Below are positions 28,191 through 37,629 of a stretch of DNA of 64,000 bases, one piece after another. Where the stretch lies: the NCBI RefSeq assembly GCF_014204525.1, contig NZ_JACHLP010000009.1, forward strand, positions 1-64,000. The letters run 5' to 3'. The position numbers and the translations under genes are program-made. The notes under the pieces are model-generated. The model was not told the origin of the DNA. It saw only the letters and a list, made by a program, of their open reading frames with translations, and did not search any database. This stretch comes from Roseateles oligotrophus (GTDB lineage Bacteria > Pseudomonadota > Gammaproteobacteria > Burkholderiales > Burkholderiaceae_C). How positions within the stretch are numbered: position 1 is the stretch's first letter; each line of letters begins with the position of its first letter.

Positions 28191-28244
28191 TCTTTCCGGC
28201 CATGAGCAAGCCTGCTCGCAACCGATAGCGCCGCAAAGAATCCC

Positions 28245-29690
28245 ATGGAAAACTCCGCCCCCATCCCCCAGGGCTCCCAAGCGTCCGACGAAGCCGCCGA
28301 GTACAAAAAAATCTGGCTTTACCAGGCGCAGAGCAAGATCTACCCGCGCTCGGTCAGCGGCCTGTTCAGCCGCTGGCGCTGGGCCATGGTGGCGCTGACC
28401 CAGCTGCTGTTCTACGGCCTGCCCTGGCTGGACTGGGGCAGCCGGCAGGCCGTGCTGTTCGAGCTGGATTCGCGCCGCTTCTACATCTTCGGCCTGGTGC
28501 TCTACCCGCAGGACTTCATCTATCTGACGGCGATGCTGCTGCTGTCGGCCTACGCGCTCTTTCTGTTCACCGCCGTGGCCGGGCGGCTGTGGTGTGGCTA
28601 CACCTGCCCGCAGACGGTGTACAGCGAAATCTTCATGTGGATAGAGCGCCGGATCGAGGGCGACCGTGCCGCCCGCATGCGGTTGGACCAAAGCCCCTGG
28701 ACGCTGGAAAAGCTGGGCCGCAAGGCCGGCAAGCAGCTGGCCTGGATCGCCCTGGGCCTGTGGACGGGCTTCACTTTCGTGGGCTACTTCACGCCCATAC
28801 GCCAGCTGGCGGGCGCCGTCCTGAGCCTGGGCACCGGGCCCTGGGAGACCTTCTGGGTGCTGTTCTACGGCTTCGCCACCTATGGCAATGCGGGCTATAT
28901 GCGGGAGCAGGTCTGCAAATACATGTGCCCCTACGCGCGCTTCCAGAGCGCCATGTTCGACAAAGACACCTTGATCATCAGCTACGACGCCGAGCGCGGT
29001 GAGCCGCGCGGCGCGCGCGGCAAGAAGGTGGATGCCAAGGCCGCGGGCCTGGGCTCCTGCATAGACTGCAATCTGTGCGTGCAGGTCTGCCCCACCGGCA
29101 TCGACATCCGCCAAGGCCTGCAGTACGAGTGCATAGGCTGCGCCGCCTGCGTGGACGTCTGCGACGGGGTGATGGACAAGATGGGTTATGCCCGTGGCCT
29201 GGTGCGTTACGACACCCAGCACGGCCTGCAAAACCACTGGGACCGCGGGCAGCTGCTGCGCCGCATGTTCCGGCCCCGGGTGCTGATCTACAGCGCCATC
29301 CTCTTCCTCATCAGCGGCGCCTTGCTGTGGAGCTTGCTGACCCGCACGCCCTTCCGGGTCAATGTGGTGCGGGACCGGGCCGCGCTGGCGCGCCAGGTCG
29401 AGGACGGTTTCATCGAGAACGTCTATCGCCTGCAAATCATGAACGGCACCGAGCAGGTGCAGAGCTATGCGCTCAGCGCCGAAGGCCTGGACGGCCTGCG
29501 CTGGAGCGGCCCCGAGCGCATGAGCCTGGCTCCGGCCGAGGCGCGCTGGGTGACGCTGTCTCTGCGCATCCCGCCCGAGTCCGCCCAGGCCGCCGGCACC
29601 GGCGCCAAGCCCATCCTGATCAAGGCCCGGATGAGCGGCTCGGACAAGCAGCGGGTGGAGAAATCGACTTTTGTGGTGATCAGGCCTTGA
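28245..29690 (+). CDS. ccoG: Cytochrome c oxidase accessory protein CcoG (FixG/RdxA)
   Basis: The 481-residue membrane ferredoxin-like protein takes part in maturation of cbb3 oxidase, as a copper reductase in Rhodobacter. It has about five transmembrane segments, a conserved GRLWCGYTCPQTVYSE motif, VCKYMCPYARFQ, and two 4Fe-4S clusters, CIDCNLCVQVCP and CIGCAACVDVCD. A periplasmic Ig-like FixG domain forms the last 110 residues. Usually it lies beside ccoNOPQ or ccoI; here it is alone behind a sigma-54 activator, so its expression is probably inducible. Confidence 0.95.
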   Translation: MENSAPIPQGSQASDEAAEYKKIWLYQAQSKIYPRSVSGLFSRWRWAMVALTQLLFYGLPWLDWGSRQAVLFELDSRRFYIFGLVLYPQDFIYLTAMLLLSAYALFLFTAVAGRLWCGYTCPQTVYSEIFMWIERRIEGDRAARMRLDQSPWTLEKLGRKAGKQLAWIALGLWTGFTFVGYFTPIRQLAGAVLSLGTGPWETFWVLFYGFATYGNAGYMREQVCKYMCPYARFQSAMFDKDTLIISYDAERGEPRGARGKKVDAKAAGLGSCIDCNLCVQVCPTGIDIRQGLQYECIGCAACVDVCDGVMDKMGYARGLVRYDTQHGLQNHWDRGQLLRRMFRPRVLIYSAILFLISGALLWSLLTRTPFRVNVVRDRAALARQVEDGFIENVYRLQIMNGTEQVQSYALSAEGLDGLRWSGPERMSLAPAEARWVTLSLRIPPESAQAAGTGAKPILIKARMSGSDKQRVEKSTFVVIRP

Positions 29691-29707
29691 GGCGGGCCGG
29701 CGCCCGC

Positions 29708-32398
29708 TCACAAGCCATGCGTCACCAGTTTGAAGTCGCGGTCTTCTTCAAAGGGCTTGATGGCGAAGCCCAGGCTGTTCATCAGCTTGAGCATGCCGGG
29801 GTTGTTGGCCAGCACCAGGCCCTGGATCTCGTGCAGGCCTTTCTCGCGCGCCACGTCCATGATGCTTTCCATCAGCCTTGAGCCCAGGCCCAGGCCCTTG
29901 AAGTCATCGGCCACCAGCAGGGAGAACTCGCAGCTGGATTGGTCGGGGTTGGTGATGTAGCGGGAGACGCCGACGATGCGTTCGCTCTCGCTGATCTCGC
30001 CGTCCGGCCCGGCCACGCGCTGCCTGGCCACGGCCACCAGGGCCATCTCGCGGTCGTAGTCGATCAGGGTGAAGCGGGCCAGCATGGAGGGCGGCAGCTC
30101 CACCATGCTGGAGACAAAGCGGAAGTAGCGGCTCTCGGGGCTGAGCCGTTGCACCAGCTCCTGCAGCATCTGCGCGTCGTCGGGGTGTATGGGCCTGACG
30201 GTGTATTCACCGCCACCGCGCAGCGGCCACACCTGCTCGTAGCGCGCGGGGTAGGGCAGGATGGCCAGGTGGTTGTAGGGGCTGGAGCGGCCGCTGATGG
30301 CGGGCGGCGCGTTGTCGATCAGGATGCGGGCGTCCACCGCCACGGCGCCATGCTCGTCGATGATGATGGGGTTGATGTCCATCTCGCGCAGCTGGGGCAG
30401 CTCGCAAACCATCTCGGACACGCGCAGCAGCAACTGCTCCAGCGCGTCCATGTCCACGGCGCTGGCGCCGCGCCACTCGCCCAGGGTCTCGGCCACGCGC
30501 GAGCGTTCGATCAGGCGGCGCGCCAGGAACTGGTTCAGCGGCGGCAGTTCCATGGCGCGGTCGTTGATCAGCTCGATCATGGTGCCGCCGGCGCCGAACA
30601 CGATCACCGGGCCGAAGGGCTCGTCGGTGACCAGGCCGATATAGATCTCGCGCCCGCGCTTGGCCGCCGCCATCTTCTGCACCGTGATGCCCTTGATGCG
30701 GGCCTCGGGCTGCAGGCGGGCAACCCGCTCCATCATGTCGTTATAGGCGTCGCGCACGGCCGCACCGCTGGCCAGATTGAGCACCACGCCCTGCACATCG
30801 GATTTGTGGCTGATGTCGGGCGAGGCGATCTTGATGGCCACCGGGAAGCCCAGCTGGGTGGCGATCATCATGGCCTCGTTGGCGCTGCGCGCCAGGATGG
30901 TGTTGGTGACCGGGATGTGGAAGGCCGACAGCAGGGTCTTGGACTCCATCTCGGTCAGCACCTTGCGGCGCTCGGCCAGCACGCTTTCGATCACCAGGCG
31001 GGCGCCCTCGATATCGGGCTTGGCCAGGGTGGAGAGCGGCGGCGGCGTCTGCTGCAAGAGCAGCTGGTTTTGATAGAAGGAGGCGATATTGCCAAAGGCG
31101 CCCACCGCCGCCTCGGGCGTGCGGAAGCTGGGGATGGCGGCCTCATTGAGCAGACCGCGCGCGGCCAGCACCGAGGTGTCGCCCATCCAGCAGCACAGCA
31201 GGGGCTTGCCGATATTGCGCTTGATGTCGGCCAGGCCGCGCGCCACGGCCGCGGCGTCGCCGCCGACCTTGGGTGAGTAGATGGCCAGCACGCCGTCGAT
31301 CTGGCGCTCGCGGCAGGCGGCCTCGATGGCGGCCTTGTAATGCTCGGCCCCCGCTTCTTCCGAAAGATCGATCAGATCGTGCAGCGAGGCCTGCGGGGGC
31401 AGCAGGGGCTGCAGGGCGGCGATGGACTCGGCCGAGAGCTTGCCCAGGCTGAGCGAGATCTCGTTGATCCAGTCGGCCGCCAGCACGCCGGGCCCGCCGC
31501 CATTGGTGACGATGGACAGGCGCTTGCCCACCGGGCGGTAGCGCGAGGCCAGGCATTTGGCGGCCGAGAATAACTCGACGAATGAGCGCACGCGGACGGC
31601 GCCGGCGCGGCGCAGGGCGGCGTCGAACACATCGTCGCTGCCGACGATGGTGCCGCAATGGGTTTGCGCCGCCTCGTTGCCGGCCGGCTTGCGGCCGGCC
31701 TTGAGCACCACCACCGGCTTGGCATTGGCGGCCATGCGCAGGGCGCTCATGAAGCGGCGCGCATTGGGGATGCCTTCGACGTAGACGATGATGCTGTGGG
31801 TCTGCTTGTCATTGGCCAGGAAGTCCAGCACCTGGGCGATGTCCACGGCGGTATTGGGCCCCAGCGAGACCACCGAGGAGAAGCCCACGGCATTGTTGCT
31901 GGCCCAGTCCAGCATGGAGGTGGTCAGCGCGCCCGACTGCGAGACCAGGGCCAGCGGGCCGGCGGCGGCCAGCGGGCCGGCCGCGCTGGCGTTGAGCTGC
32001 AGGCTCGGGCGCTGCAGGCCCAGGCAGTTAGGCCCGAGCAGAAACATGCCTTCGCGGCGGGCGATGCGCTTGAACTCGGCCGCCTGCTCCAGGCCTATGC
32101 CGCTGGAGATCACCAGGGCAGCGCGGCAAGTCATGCGGCCGGCAACCTCCAGCGCGGCGGCCACGTCCTGCGGCGGCAGGGCGATGATGGCCAGGTCCGC
32201 CTGGGCTTGCGCCAGCTCGGCCAGGGTGCCGGTGGTGTGGATGTCCAGGAACTGCAGGCTGCCGCTGTAGCGCTGGGCGCGCAGGGCCGCGTGCAGGGCC
32301 TGGGCATGGGGCGTCAGGCCGGCCGCGTTCTCGGCCTGGCCGGCGAATACGACCACGGATTGGGGCTGGAACAGCTGGGTGAGATAGTGTTTGTCCAT
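29708..32398 (-). CDS. Bifunctional acyl-CoA synthetase (NDP-forming)-like/GNAT protein acetyltransferase, Pat-type
   Basis: The 896-residue protein has the domain order of Salmonella Pat/E. coli PatZ (YfiQ): CoA-binding Rossmann domain (about 10-130, with GPNCLGL), succinyl-CoA ligase-like domains, an ATP-grasp domain (about 480-700, KIASPDISHKSDVQGV) and a C-terminal GNAT domain (RPIHPDDAQMLQELVQ to GLGLGSRLMESIMDVAREKG). Such proteins acetylate lysines of acetyl-CoA synthetase and other targets and sense acetyl-CoA through the inactive synthetase part. It follows the deacetylase gene by 48 bases on the same strand. Confidence 0.9.
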   Translation of the reverse strand: MDKHYLTQLFQPQSVVVFAGQAENAAGLTPHAQALHAALRAQRYSGSLQFLDIHTTGTLAELAQAQADLAIIALPPQDVAAALEVAGRMTCRAALVISSGIGLEQAAEFKRIARREGMFLLGPNCLGLQRPSLQLNASAAGPLAAAGPLALVSQSGALTTSMLDWASNNAVGFSSVVSLGPNTAVDIAQVLDFLANDKQTHSIIVYVEGIPNARRFMSALRMAANAKPVVVLKAGRKPAGNEAAQTHCGTIVGSDDVFDAALRRAGAVRVRSFVELFSAAKCLASRYRPVGKRLSIVTNGGGPGVLAADWINEISLSLGKLSAESIAALQPLLPPQASLHDLIDLSEEAGAEHYKAAIEAACRERQIDGVLAIYSPKVGGDAAAVARGLADIKRNIGKPLLCCWMGDTSVLAARGLLNEAAIPSFRTPEAAVGAFGNIASFYQNQLLLQQTPPPLSTLAKPDIEGARLVIESVLAERRKVLTEMESKTLLSAFHIPVTNTILARSANEAMMIATQLGFPVAIKIASPDISHKSDVQGVVLNLASGAAVRDAYNDMMERVARLQPEARIKGITVQKMAAAKRGREIYIGLVTDEPFGPVIVFGAGGTMIELINDRAMELPPLNQFLARRLIERSRVAETLGEWRGASAVDMDALEQLLLRVSEMVCELPQLREMDINPIIIDEHGAVAVDARILIDNAPPAISGRSSPYNHLAILPYPARYEQVWPLRGGGEYTVRPIHPDDAQMLQELVQRLSPESRYFRFVSSMVELPPSMLARFTLIDYDREMALVAVARQRVAGPDGEISESERIVGVSRYITNPDQSSCEFSLLVADDFKGLGLGSRLMESIMDVAREKGLHEIQGLVLANNPGMLKLMNSLGFAIKPFEEDRDFKLVTHGL

Positions 32399-32446
32399 GG
32401 ATTTTGCGGTTATGTCCGGTACGGCCTTGTGAGCCGGCTCAGGCTT

Positions 32447-33391
32447 TCAATCGGCGCCTATCAGCACCTTGACATGGGCGGCCACGCTGCGCGCCAGCGG
32501 GCTCAGCACATAGCCGCCTTCGAGGCAGGAGATCACGCGGCCCTGGCTGTGGCGCTCGGCCACCGCCATCAGCTGCCGGGTCACCCATTCGAAATCGGCC
32601 TCGACCAGGCCAAGATTGCCGCCATCATCTTCGCGGTGGGCGTCGAAGCCGGCCGAGATATAGATCAATTGCGGCTTGAATTGTTCCAGCGCCGGCAGCC
32701 ATTGCTCGGTGACGGCGGTGCGGAACTGCTGGCTGCCCGAGCGAGTGGGCAGGGCCACATTGATCATGTTCCTGGCCTGCGTGTCCTCGCCGCTGAAGGG
32801 GTAGAGGCCGCGTTCGAAGATGGAGCACATCAGCACCCGCGGGTCGTCGCGCAAGATGTCTTCGCTGCCATTGCCGTGGTGCACGTCGAAGTCGATCAAG
32901 GCCACGCGCTCAACGCCGTGCACATCCAGCGCATGGCGTATGCCCACGGCCACATTGTTGAAGAAGCAAAAACCCATGGCCGCCGCGTGTTCGGCATGGT
33001 GGCCGGGCGGGCGCACGCAGCAAAAGGCGCTGGGCGCTTCGCCCGTGACCACCAGGTCGGTGGCCAGCACGGCCGCACCGGCCGCACGCATGGCGGCGGT
33101 CAGGGTGTGGGGGTTCATGCGGGTGTCGGGGTCGACCTGGTGGTGGCCTTCGCTGGGCGAGGCGTCGATCAGCTCGCGCACATAGAGCGAGGAGTGGGCA
33201 TGGCCCAGCTGGTCCAGCGTGGCCAGCGGCGCGTCGTGGGCCTGCATATGGTCCAGCAAGCCCTTGATCAGCAGATGGTCCCGGATGGCGCCCAGGCGTT
33301 CCGGGCATTCGGGGTGCTGGGCACCCATTTCGTGGCGGGCGCAGTCGGCGTGGCTGATGTAGGCGGCGAGCAAGGCGGTCTCCAAAATCAC
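32447..33391 (-). CDS. Histone-deacetylase-family protein (class II-like, AcuC/HDAH)
   Basis: The 314-residue enzyme has the zinc hydrolase motifs of the arginase/deacetylase fold: RPPGHHAEH with the catalytic His pair, DFDVHHGNGS with metal-binding Asp and His, and SAGFDAHRED. It removes acyl groups from lysines or acetylpolyamines. With a Pat-type acetyltransferase directly downstream in the same transcription unit it forms a likely write/erase pair. Other relatives act on acetylpolyamines, so the substrate is not proven. Confidence 0.9.
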   Translation of the reverse strand: MILETALLAAYISHADCARHEMGAQHPECPERLGAIRDHLLIKGLLDHMQAHDAPLATLDQLGHAHSSLYVRELIDASPSEGHHQVDPDTRMNPHTLTAAMRAAGAAVLATDLVVTGEAPSAFCCVRPPGHHAEHAAAMGFCFFNNVAVGIRHALDVHGVERVALIDFDVHHGNGSEDILRDDPRVLMCSIFERGLYPFSGEDTQARNMINVALPTRSGSQQFRTAVTEQWLPALEQFKPQLIYISAGFDAHREDDGGNLGLVEADFEWVTRQLMAVAERHSQGRVISCLEGGYVLSPLARSVAAHVKVLIGAD

Positions 33392-33640
33392 CCTGGATGA
33401 TGATGACGTCTTGCCATGCTTGGCCGCGCCGGCTGGGTGTTAGCGCCAGTCTGGCCGTCGGCCCTGACCGCAGCTTTACAAGGGTCCGCAAAAATTGCCC
33501 TGCACCTTGGCGGCCTCTGCCGAGGTGGTGCGTTACTTCGTTTCTTTTCTGCTGTGTTCGACGGCCCTGCGGGGAGTTGGTATCTGACCGAGGCGACGCG
33601 CAGCGAGCCGTGTGGTTTTCGCATGTCCCGTGTTGCCTGG

Positions 33641-33831
33641 GCTGCGGCGCTTGGCTTTGGCGGGCGGCGCGAAGCGCCATCGTGAACTGACTCGCGCCCC
33701 CTGTCTGAACGGAGCGTAGCGGAGAGAGTTGGGCGCGGCCTGTCAAAGCCAAGTGCCGCAGCGGACCCCGCAGGGGCCAGGCATTCGGGTCGCCTTCTTT
33801 TGCTTACTTTTCTTGGCGACGCAAGAAAAGT
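33641..33831. repeat. Dispersed intergenic repeat with large imperfect inverted arms
   Basis: In the 557-base gap between the deacetylase and HDOD genes, 33641-33661 and 33742-33762 are inverted copies (19 of 21), with CGCGCCC/GGGCGCG inside. Further on, 33806-33814 and 33823-33831 make a 9-bp stem (ACTTTTCTT/AAGAAAAGT). The CTTTTGCTTACTTTTCTTGG-type segment is one I recall from many Burkholderiales intergenic regions. I see no gene in this gap. Confidence 0.6.
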
Positions 33832-33948
33832 GAGTCGCCTGCCGGGGCGAATTCCCGGCTGGGCCTTGGCAAAGGGTGAAGCAGCAGGGAGCCGGCACCA
33901 CCAGAATCAAGCGCAAGGAAAGCGCACAACCCCAGCCGGCACGCCCGC

Positions 33949-34812
33949 TCAAGCGTGATCCAGCAGATCGCGCAACTGGTCGTCCCAATGCTCCAGATCC
34001 TCGCCGCTGATGTGCAGCCACTCCATCGCCTCGCCGTGGTGCTCGGCCCAGTCGGCGTCCTCGGGCAGGCCTTCGTGGACCCGCATCAGATGCTCGGCGA
34101 TCAGGCCGGCGGCGATCAGGGTGTGGACCTCGGGGCTGATGTCGGAGTGGCCCAGCGAGGCAAAGTCGTGGTGCAGGCGGATGGCGGCCATCAGTTCGGG
34201 CGCCATATTCCAGGCCCGCACCAGCAGGGCGCCGGCCACGGCGTGGTCGGTTCGGTGGTTGGCGTTCTCGGTGGCGATGAAGGAGCGGTCGATGCGGGCC
34301 GCCGCCTCCACCAGGGTGGAACCATAGCCGCGCAGGCTTTGCAGCAGCACCGGGATGCCCACATGGGCGAACAGGCCGTAGCTATGTGCCAGCTCGGGCG
34401 AGAGGCCGGGCAGCTGGCGGGCGATGAAGGCCATGGCCTGGGCGCGCTTGGCCGAGCGCTCCCAGAAGCGGGCCAGATGCGGGTTGTTGACGGGAATGGC
34501 GTTGCGCAGCAGAAAACCCGTCATCACGGCCGAGGTCTCGTTCAGGCCGATGCGGGTCATGGCCTGGCCCACGGTGGAGCAGGGCATGCCGTCGGCCAGA
34601 TGGACAGGGCTGTTGGCCAGGCGCAGCAAGGTGGCGGACATGGCCACATCGCTGGCCGCGATGCGGGCCACCTCGGTCAGGTCGGGTTGGCTGCTGGCCA
34701 TGGCCTGCTGCAGGCGGGCCAGCAGATCGGGGCAGGGCGGAATAATGATTTGTTTGAGCGGCCCGGACTGGCGTGCTTTGTCAATTTCTTGGCGGATGGC
34801 TTGGGTGCTCAT
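33949..34812 (-). CDS. HDOD domain protein
   Basis: The 287-residue protein is essentially one HDOD domain (about 20-215): IIIPPCPDLLARLQQAM at the start, ASDVAMSATLLRLANSP, the middle FIARQLPG and SYGLFAHVGIPVLL. HDOD proteins are catalytically inactive relatives of HD phosphohydrolases that scaffold signalling, often for motility or c-di-GMP. It has no extra GGDEF/EAL domain. It is divergent from the lapG-lapD pair with 140 bases between starts, which fits a surface-attachment theme but does not prove it. Confidence 0.85.
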   Translation of the reverse strand: MSTQAIRQEIDKARQSGPLKQIIIPPCPDLLARLQQAMASSQPDLTEVARIAASDVAMSATLLRLANSPVHLADGMPCSTVGQAMTRIGLNETSAVMTGFLLRNAIPVNNPHLARFWERSAKRAQAMAFIARQLPGLSPELAHSYGLFAHVGIPVLLQSLRGYGSTLVEAAARIDRSFIATENANHRTDHAVAGALLVRAWNMAPELMAAIRLHHDFASLGHSDISPEVHTLIAAGLIAEHLMRVHEGLPEDADWAEHHGEAMEWLHISGEDLEHWDDQLRDLLDHA

Positions 34813-34952
34813 GGGATGCGGGGAAAAATGGGCTCTTTACCGGGTACTGCCAGTGGCTGCAAGGGGAAGACAGCCTGTAAAGTGCGTTGAATTATGGCCT
34901 TGGGATGCCGTGCAAAAAGCCTGTAACTCGGAATTAATGGACGCTTTCCCCC

Positions 34953-35648
34953 ATGCTTTTTAGCGGCTCACGCTCAGCAAAGCCAGGCTCGGCCGGGCTG
35001 GCGCGCGGGTGGCTGCGCCTGGGCGCCACCCTGGCGCTGGCGAGCCTGCTGATGTTCTCGCCCAGCGCGGCGCTGGACCAGGCCAGGCTGCTGGAGGCGG
35101 CGGCCAGGTTCAACCCCCGCACGCTGGCCGAGGCGCAGCAGGTGCTGCAGCTGATCGACAAGGTTCTGCCGCTGGACGAGGAGGCGCGCTTGAGCCAGGT
35201 CAACCGATTTTTCAACAAGCGCATCGAGTTCCGCGAGGACATCGAGGTCTGGGGCAAGATCGATTACTGGGCCAGCCCGCTGGAGTTGCTGGACAAAGGC
35301 CGCGGCGATTGCGAGGACTATGCGATTGCCAAGTACTTCAGCCTGGTCTCGGCCGGGGTGCCGGTGGCCAAGCTGCGCATGGTCTATGTGCGGGCCTCGC
35401 TGGGCGGGCGCTCGGTCGCCCATATGGTGTTGGCCTACTATGCGCAGCCGGGCGCGGAGCCGCTGATTCTGGACAATTTGATTGCCGACGTCAGGCCGGC
35501 CTCGCAGCGGCCCGATCTGCAGCCGGTGTTCAGCTTCAATAGCGAAGGTTTGTGGCAGGGTGTGGGTGCGACCTCGGCGGGGGATCCGCTGCAGCGCCTC
35601 TCGCTCTGGCGTGATTTACTGGCCAAGGTGCAGGCGGAGGGATTTTGA
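34953..35648 (+). CDS. lapG: LapG-type periplasmic transglutaminase-like cysteine protease
   Basis: The 231-residue protein has an N-terminal signal (LRLGATLALASLLMFSPSAAL) and the bacterial transglutaminase-like fold. The catalytic Cys lies in KGRGDCEDYAIAKY, His in SVAHMVLAYY and Asp in ILDNLIADV. LapG cleaves the giant adhesin LapA from the outer membrane when not restrained by LapD. The lapD gene follows after 46 bases, supporting the assignment. No LapA adhesin or type I secretion gene is within the window. Confidence 0.9.
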   Translation: MLFSGSRSAKPGSAGLARGWLRLGATLALASLLMFSPSAALDQARLLEAAARFNPRTLAEAQQVLQLIDKVLPLDEEARLSQVNRFFNKRIEFREDIEVWGKIDYWASPLELLDKGRGDCEDYAIAKYFSLVSAGVPVAKLRMVYVRASLGGRSVAHMVLAYYAQPGAEPLILDNLIADVRPASQRPDLQPVFSFNSEGLWQGVGATSAGDPLQRLSLWRDLLAKVQAEGF

Positions 35649-35694
35649 TGCGCTTGTTTGTACATTCGATCGCGGGCTTTTTTGAGGGGATGCC

Positions 35695-37629
35695 ATGTCC
35701 TTGATGCGTCAGGTCTGGTTGCTGGTCCTGGGTGTGGTGCTGCTGTCGCTGAGCGCCAGCGTGGCCGTTTCCACCGCCTCGGTGCGGATCCTGCTGCAGA
35801 CCCAGCTGCAGATCAAGAACAGCGACAACGCCCAGGCCCTGGCCCTGGTGCTGTCGCAGCAGCAGGGCGATGCGGTCTTGATGGAGCTGCAGATTTCGGC
35901 CCTGTTCGACACCGGCTACTACCAGAGCGTGGTCTTGCGCGGGGCGGACGGCAAGGCTTTGCTGGAGCGCCGGGCCACGCCGCGCGCCAGCCTGGCGCCG
36001 GCCTGGTTTGTGGCCCTGGCCCCCATCGCGGCCCGGCCCGGCCTGGCCCAGGTCTCGAATGGCTGGAATGCCATCGGCTCGGTCGAGGTGCTGAGCCAAT
36101 CGGCCTACGCCCATGATGAGCTGTGGGCCAGCTCCACCCGCATCGCCCTGGTGCTGGTCTGCATCGGCGGGTTGGCGGGTCTGGGGGCTTTATCGGTGCT
36201 GCGCCGCATACGCCAGCCCCTGGACGCGGTGGCCGCACAAGCCCGTGCCGTGGTGGACGACAGCTTCAATCTGCTGCCCGAGTCCGGTGTGCCCGAGCTG
36301 CAAGGCCTGACCCAGGCCATGAACACCATGGTCTTGCGGGTCAAGACCATGTTCGAGGCCCAGGCCGAGCAGTTGCGAGCCCTGCGCCTGCAAGCGCATT
36401 GCGATCCGCTGACGGGCATGAGCAGCCGCAAGCATTTCATGGCCGAGCTGGACTCGGCCCTGCGCCGTGACGAAGGCCCCAGCCATGCCGGCCTGCTGCT
36501 GCTGCGCCTGCGCGATCTGGGCGGGCTCAACCAGCGCCTGGGCCATCCGGTGGTGGACCAGATCCTGCTGGCCCTGGCCCAGGCGCTCAAGGCCTACCCC
36601 GAGCAGGTGCGCGGCTGCCTGGGCGGGCGCCTGAACGGCTCCGACTTCGCGCTCTGGCTGCCCGCGCCCGATGTGGCGGCCGACACCGCCCGCGCCCTGG
36701 CCGAGGCCTTGCGGGCCAGCCTGCCGGCTTTCGGCGGCGGCATCCAGCTGGCGCTGAGCGCCGTCGAGCTGCCGCGTGAGCAGGCCCTGGCCCATTGGTT
36801 TGGCGAGGCCGACGCGGCCCTGGCCCGGGCCGAAAGCCAGGGCGGTTTTGCGGTGGAGGCGGTGGCACCGCTGGCCCAGGCCAGCAGCGAGGCGACCCTG
36901 CTGGCCTTGGGCGAGCGGGTCTGGCGCCATCAGATCATTGCGGCGATCAAGGACAAGCGCGCCCACCTGGGGGCCTACCCGGTGCTGGACCGGGCCGGTC
37001 AGCTGCTGCATCTGGAATGCCCGCTGCAGCTGCAGCTGGAACCGGGCGGTGCTTATGAGTCGGCCACCCGTTGGCTGCCCCTGGCCTTGCGCAGCCGCTT
37101 GACGGCCGAGGTCGATCTGCTGGCCGTTGGCCTGGCCCTGGAGGCGATTGCCCGCGACGGCCAGCAGCGCTGCGTCAACCTCGCACCGGCCAGCCTGCTG
37201 GACGGCAGCTTTGTCGCCCGCTTGCGCGAGATCGTCTTCCACGAGCCGCAGGCGGCCCGCAAGCTGGGGCTGGAGCTGGCCGAATCGGCGGCGGTGCAGC
37301 ATTTCGATCTGCTGATCGAGCTGGGCCGCCAGCTGCGCCCGCTGGGCGTCAAGCTGGGCCTGGAGCATGCCGGGGCCGGCCTGGCCCAGGTGGAGCGCCT
37401 ATACCAGGCGGGCCTGGACTATGTGAAGCTGGACGTGGCCGTGGTCAGCGGCGTCTCGGGCGATGCGGCGCGCGCCGCTTTTGTGCGAGGCATGCTGGTG
37501 ATGTTGCGCAGCCTGGCGCTCAAGGTCTATGCCGAGGGCCTAGTGGATGAGATGGATGTGCAAGCCTTGTGGGACTGCGATCTCGATGGCGTGACGGGGC
37601 CCTGGGCGACCGCGCAAAAAATCAGCTGA
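35695..37629 (+). CDS. lapD: LapD-type c-di-GMP receptor with degenerate GGDEF and EAL domains
   Basis: The 644-residue inner-membrane protein has an N-terminal TM, the LapD/MoxY periplasmic sensor (about 25-150), a second TM, HAMP, a GGDEF domain in which the signature is replaced by NGSDF, and an EAL domain reading ECPLQ with key metal ligands replaced (LELAES, KLDVAV, AEGLVDE). Such inactive domains bind rather than make or break c-di-GMP. When loaded, LapD sequesters LapG and keeps adhesins on the surface. The 3' end overlaps a convergent NUDIX gene by eight bases. Confidence 0.9.
   Translation: MSLMRQVWLLVLGVVLLSLSASVAVSTASVRILLQTQLQIKNSDNAQALALVLSQQQGDAVLMELQISALFDTGYYQSVVLRGADGKALLERRATPRASLAPAWFVALAPIAARPGLAQVSNGWNAIGSVEVLSQSAYAHDELWASSTRIALVLVCIGGLAGLGALSVLRRIRQPLDAVAAQARAVVDDSFNLLPESGVPELQGLTQAMNTMVLRVKTMFEAQAEQLRALRLQAHCDPLTGMSSRKHFMAELDSALRRDEGPSHAGLLLLRLRDLGGLNQRLGHPVVDQILLALAQALKAYPEQVRGCLGGRLNGSDFALWLPAPDVAADTARALAEALRASLPAFGGGIQLALSAVELPREQALAHWFGEADAALARAESQGGFAVEAVAPLAQASSEATLLALGERVWRHQIIAAIKDKRAHLGAYPVLDRAGQLLHLECPLQLQLEPGGAYESATRWLPLALRSRLTAEVDLLAVGLALEAIARDGQQRCVNLAPASLLDGSFVARLREIVFHEPQAARKLGLELAESAAVQHFDLLIELGRQLRPLGVKLGLEHAGAGLAQVERLYQAGLDYVKLDVAVVSGVSGDAARAAFVRGMLVMLRSLALKVYAEGLVDEMDVQALWDCDLDGVTGPWATAQKIS

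Noticed and set aside
31658-33400. 580-residue plus-strand frame across the Pat/deacetylase junction
   Set aside because: It runs antisense through two well-defined enzymes and consists of Gly/His/Gln-rich sequence.
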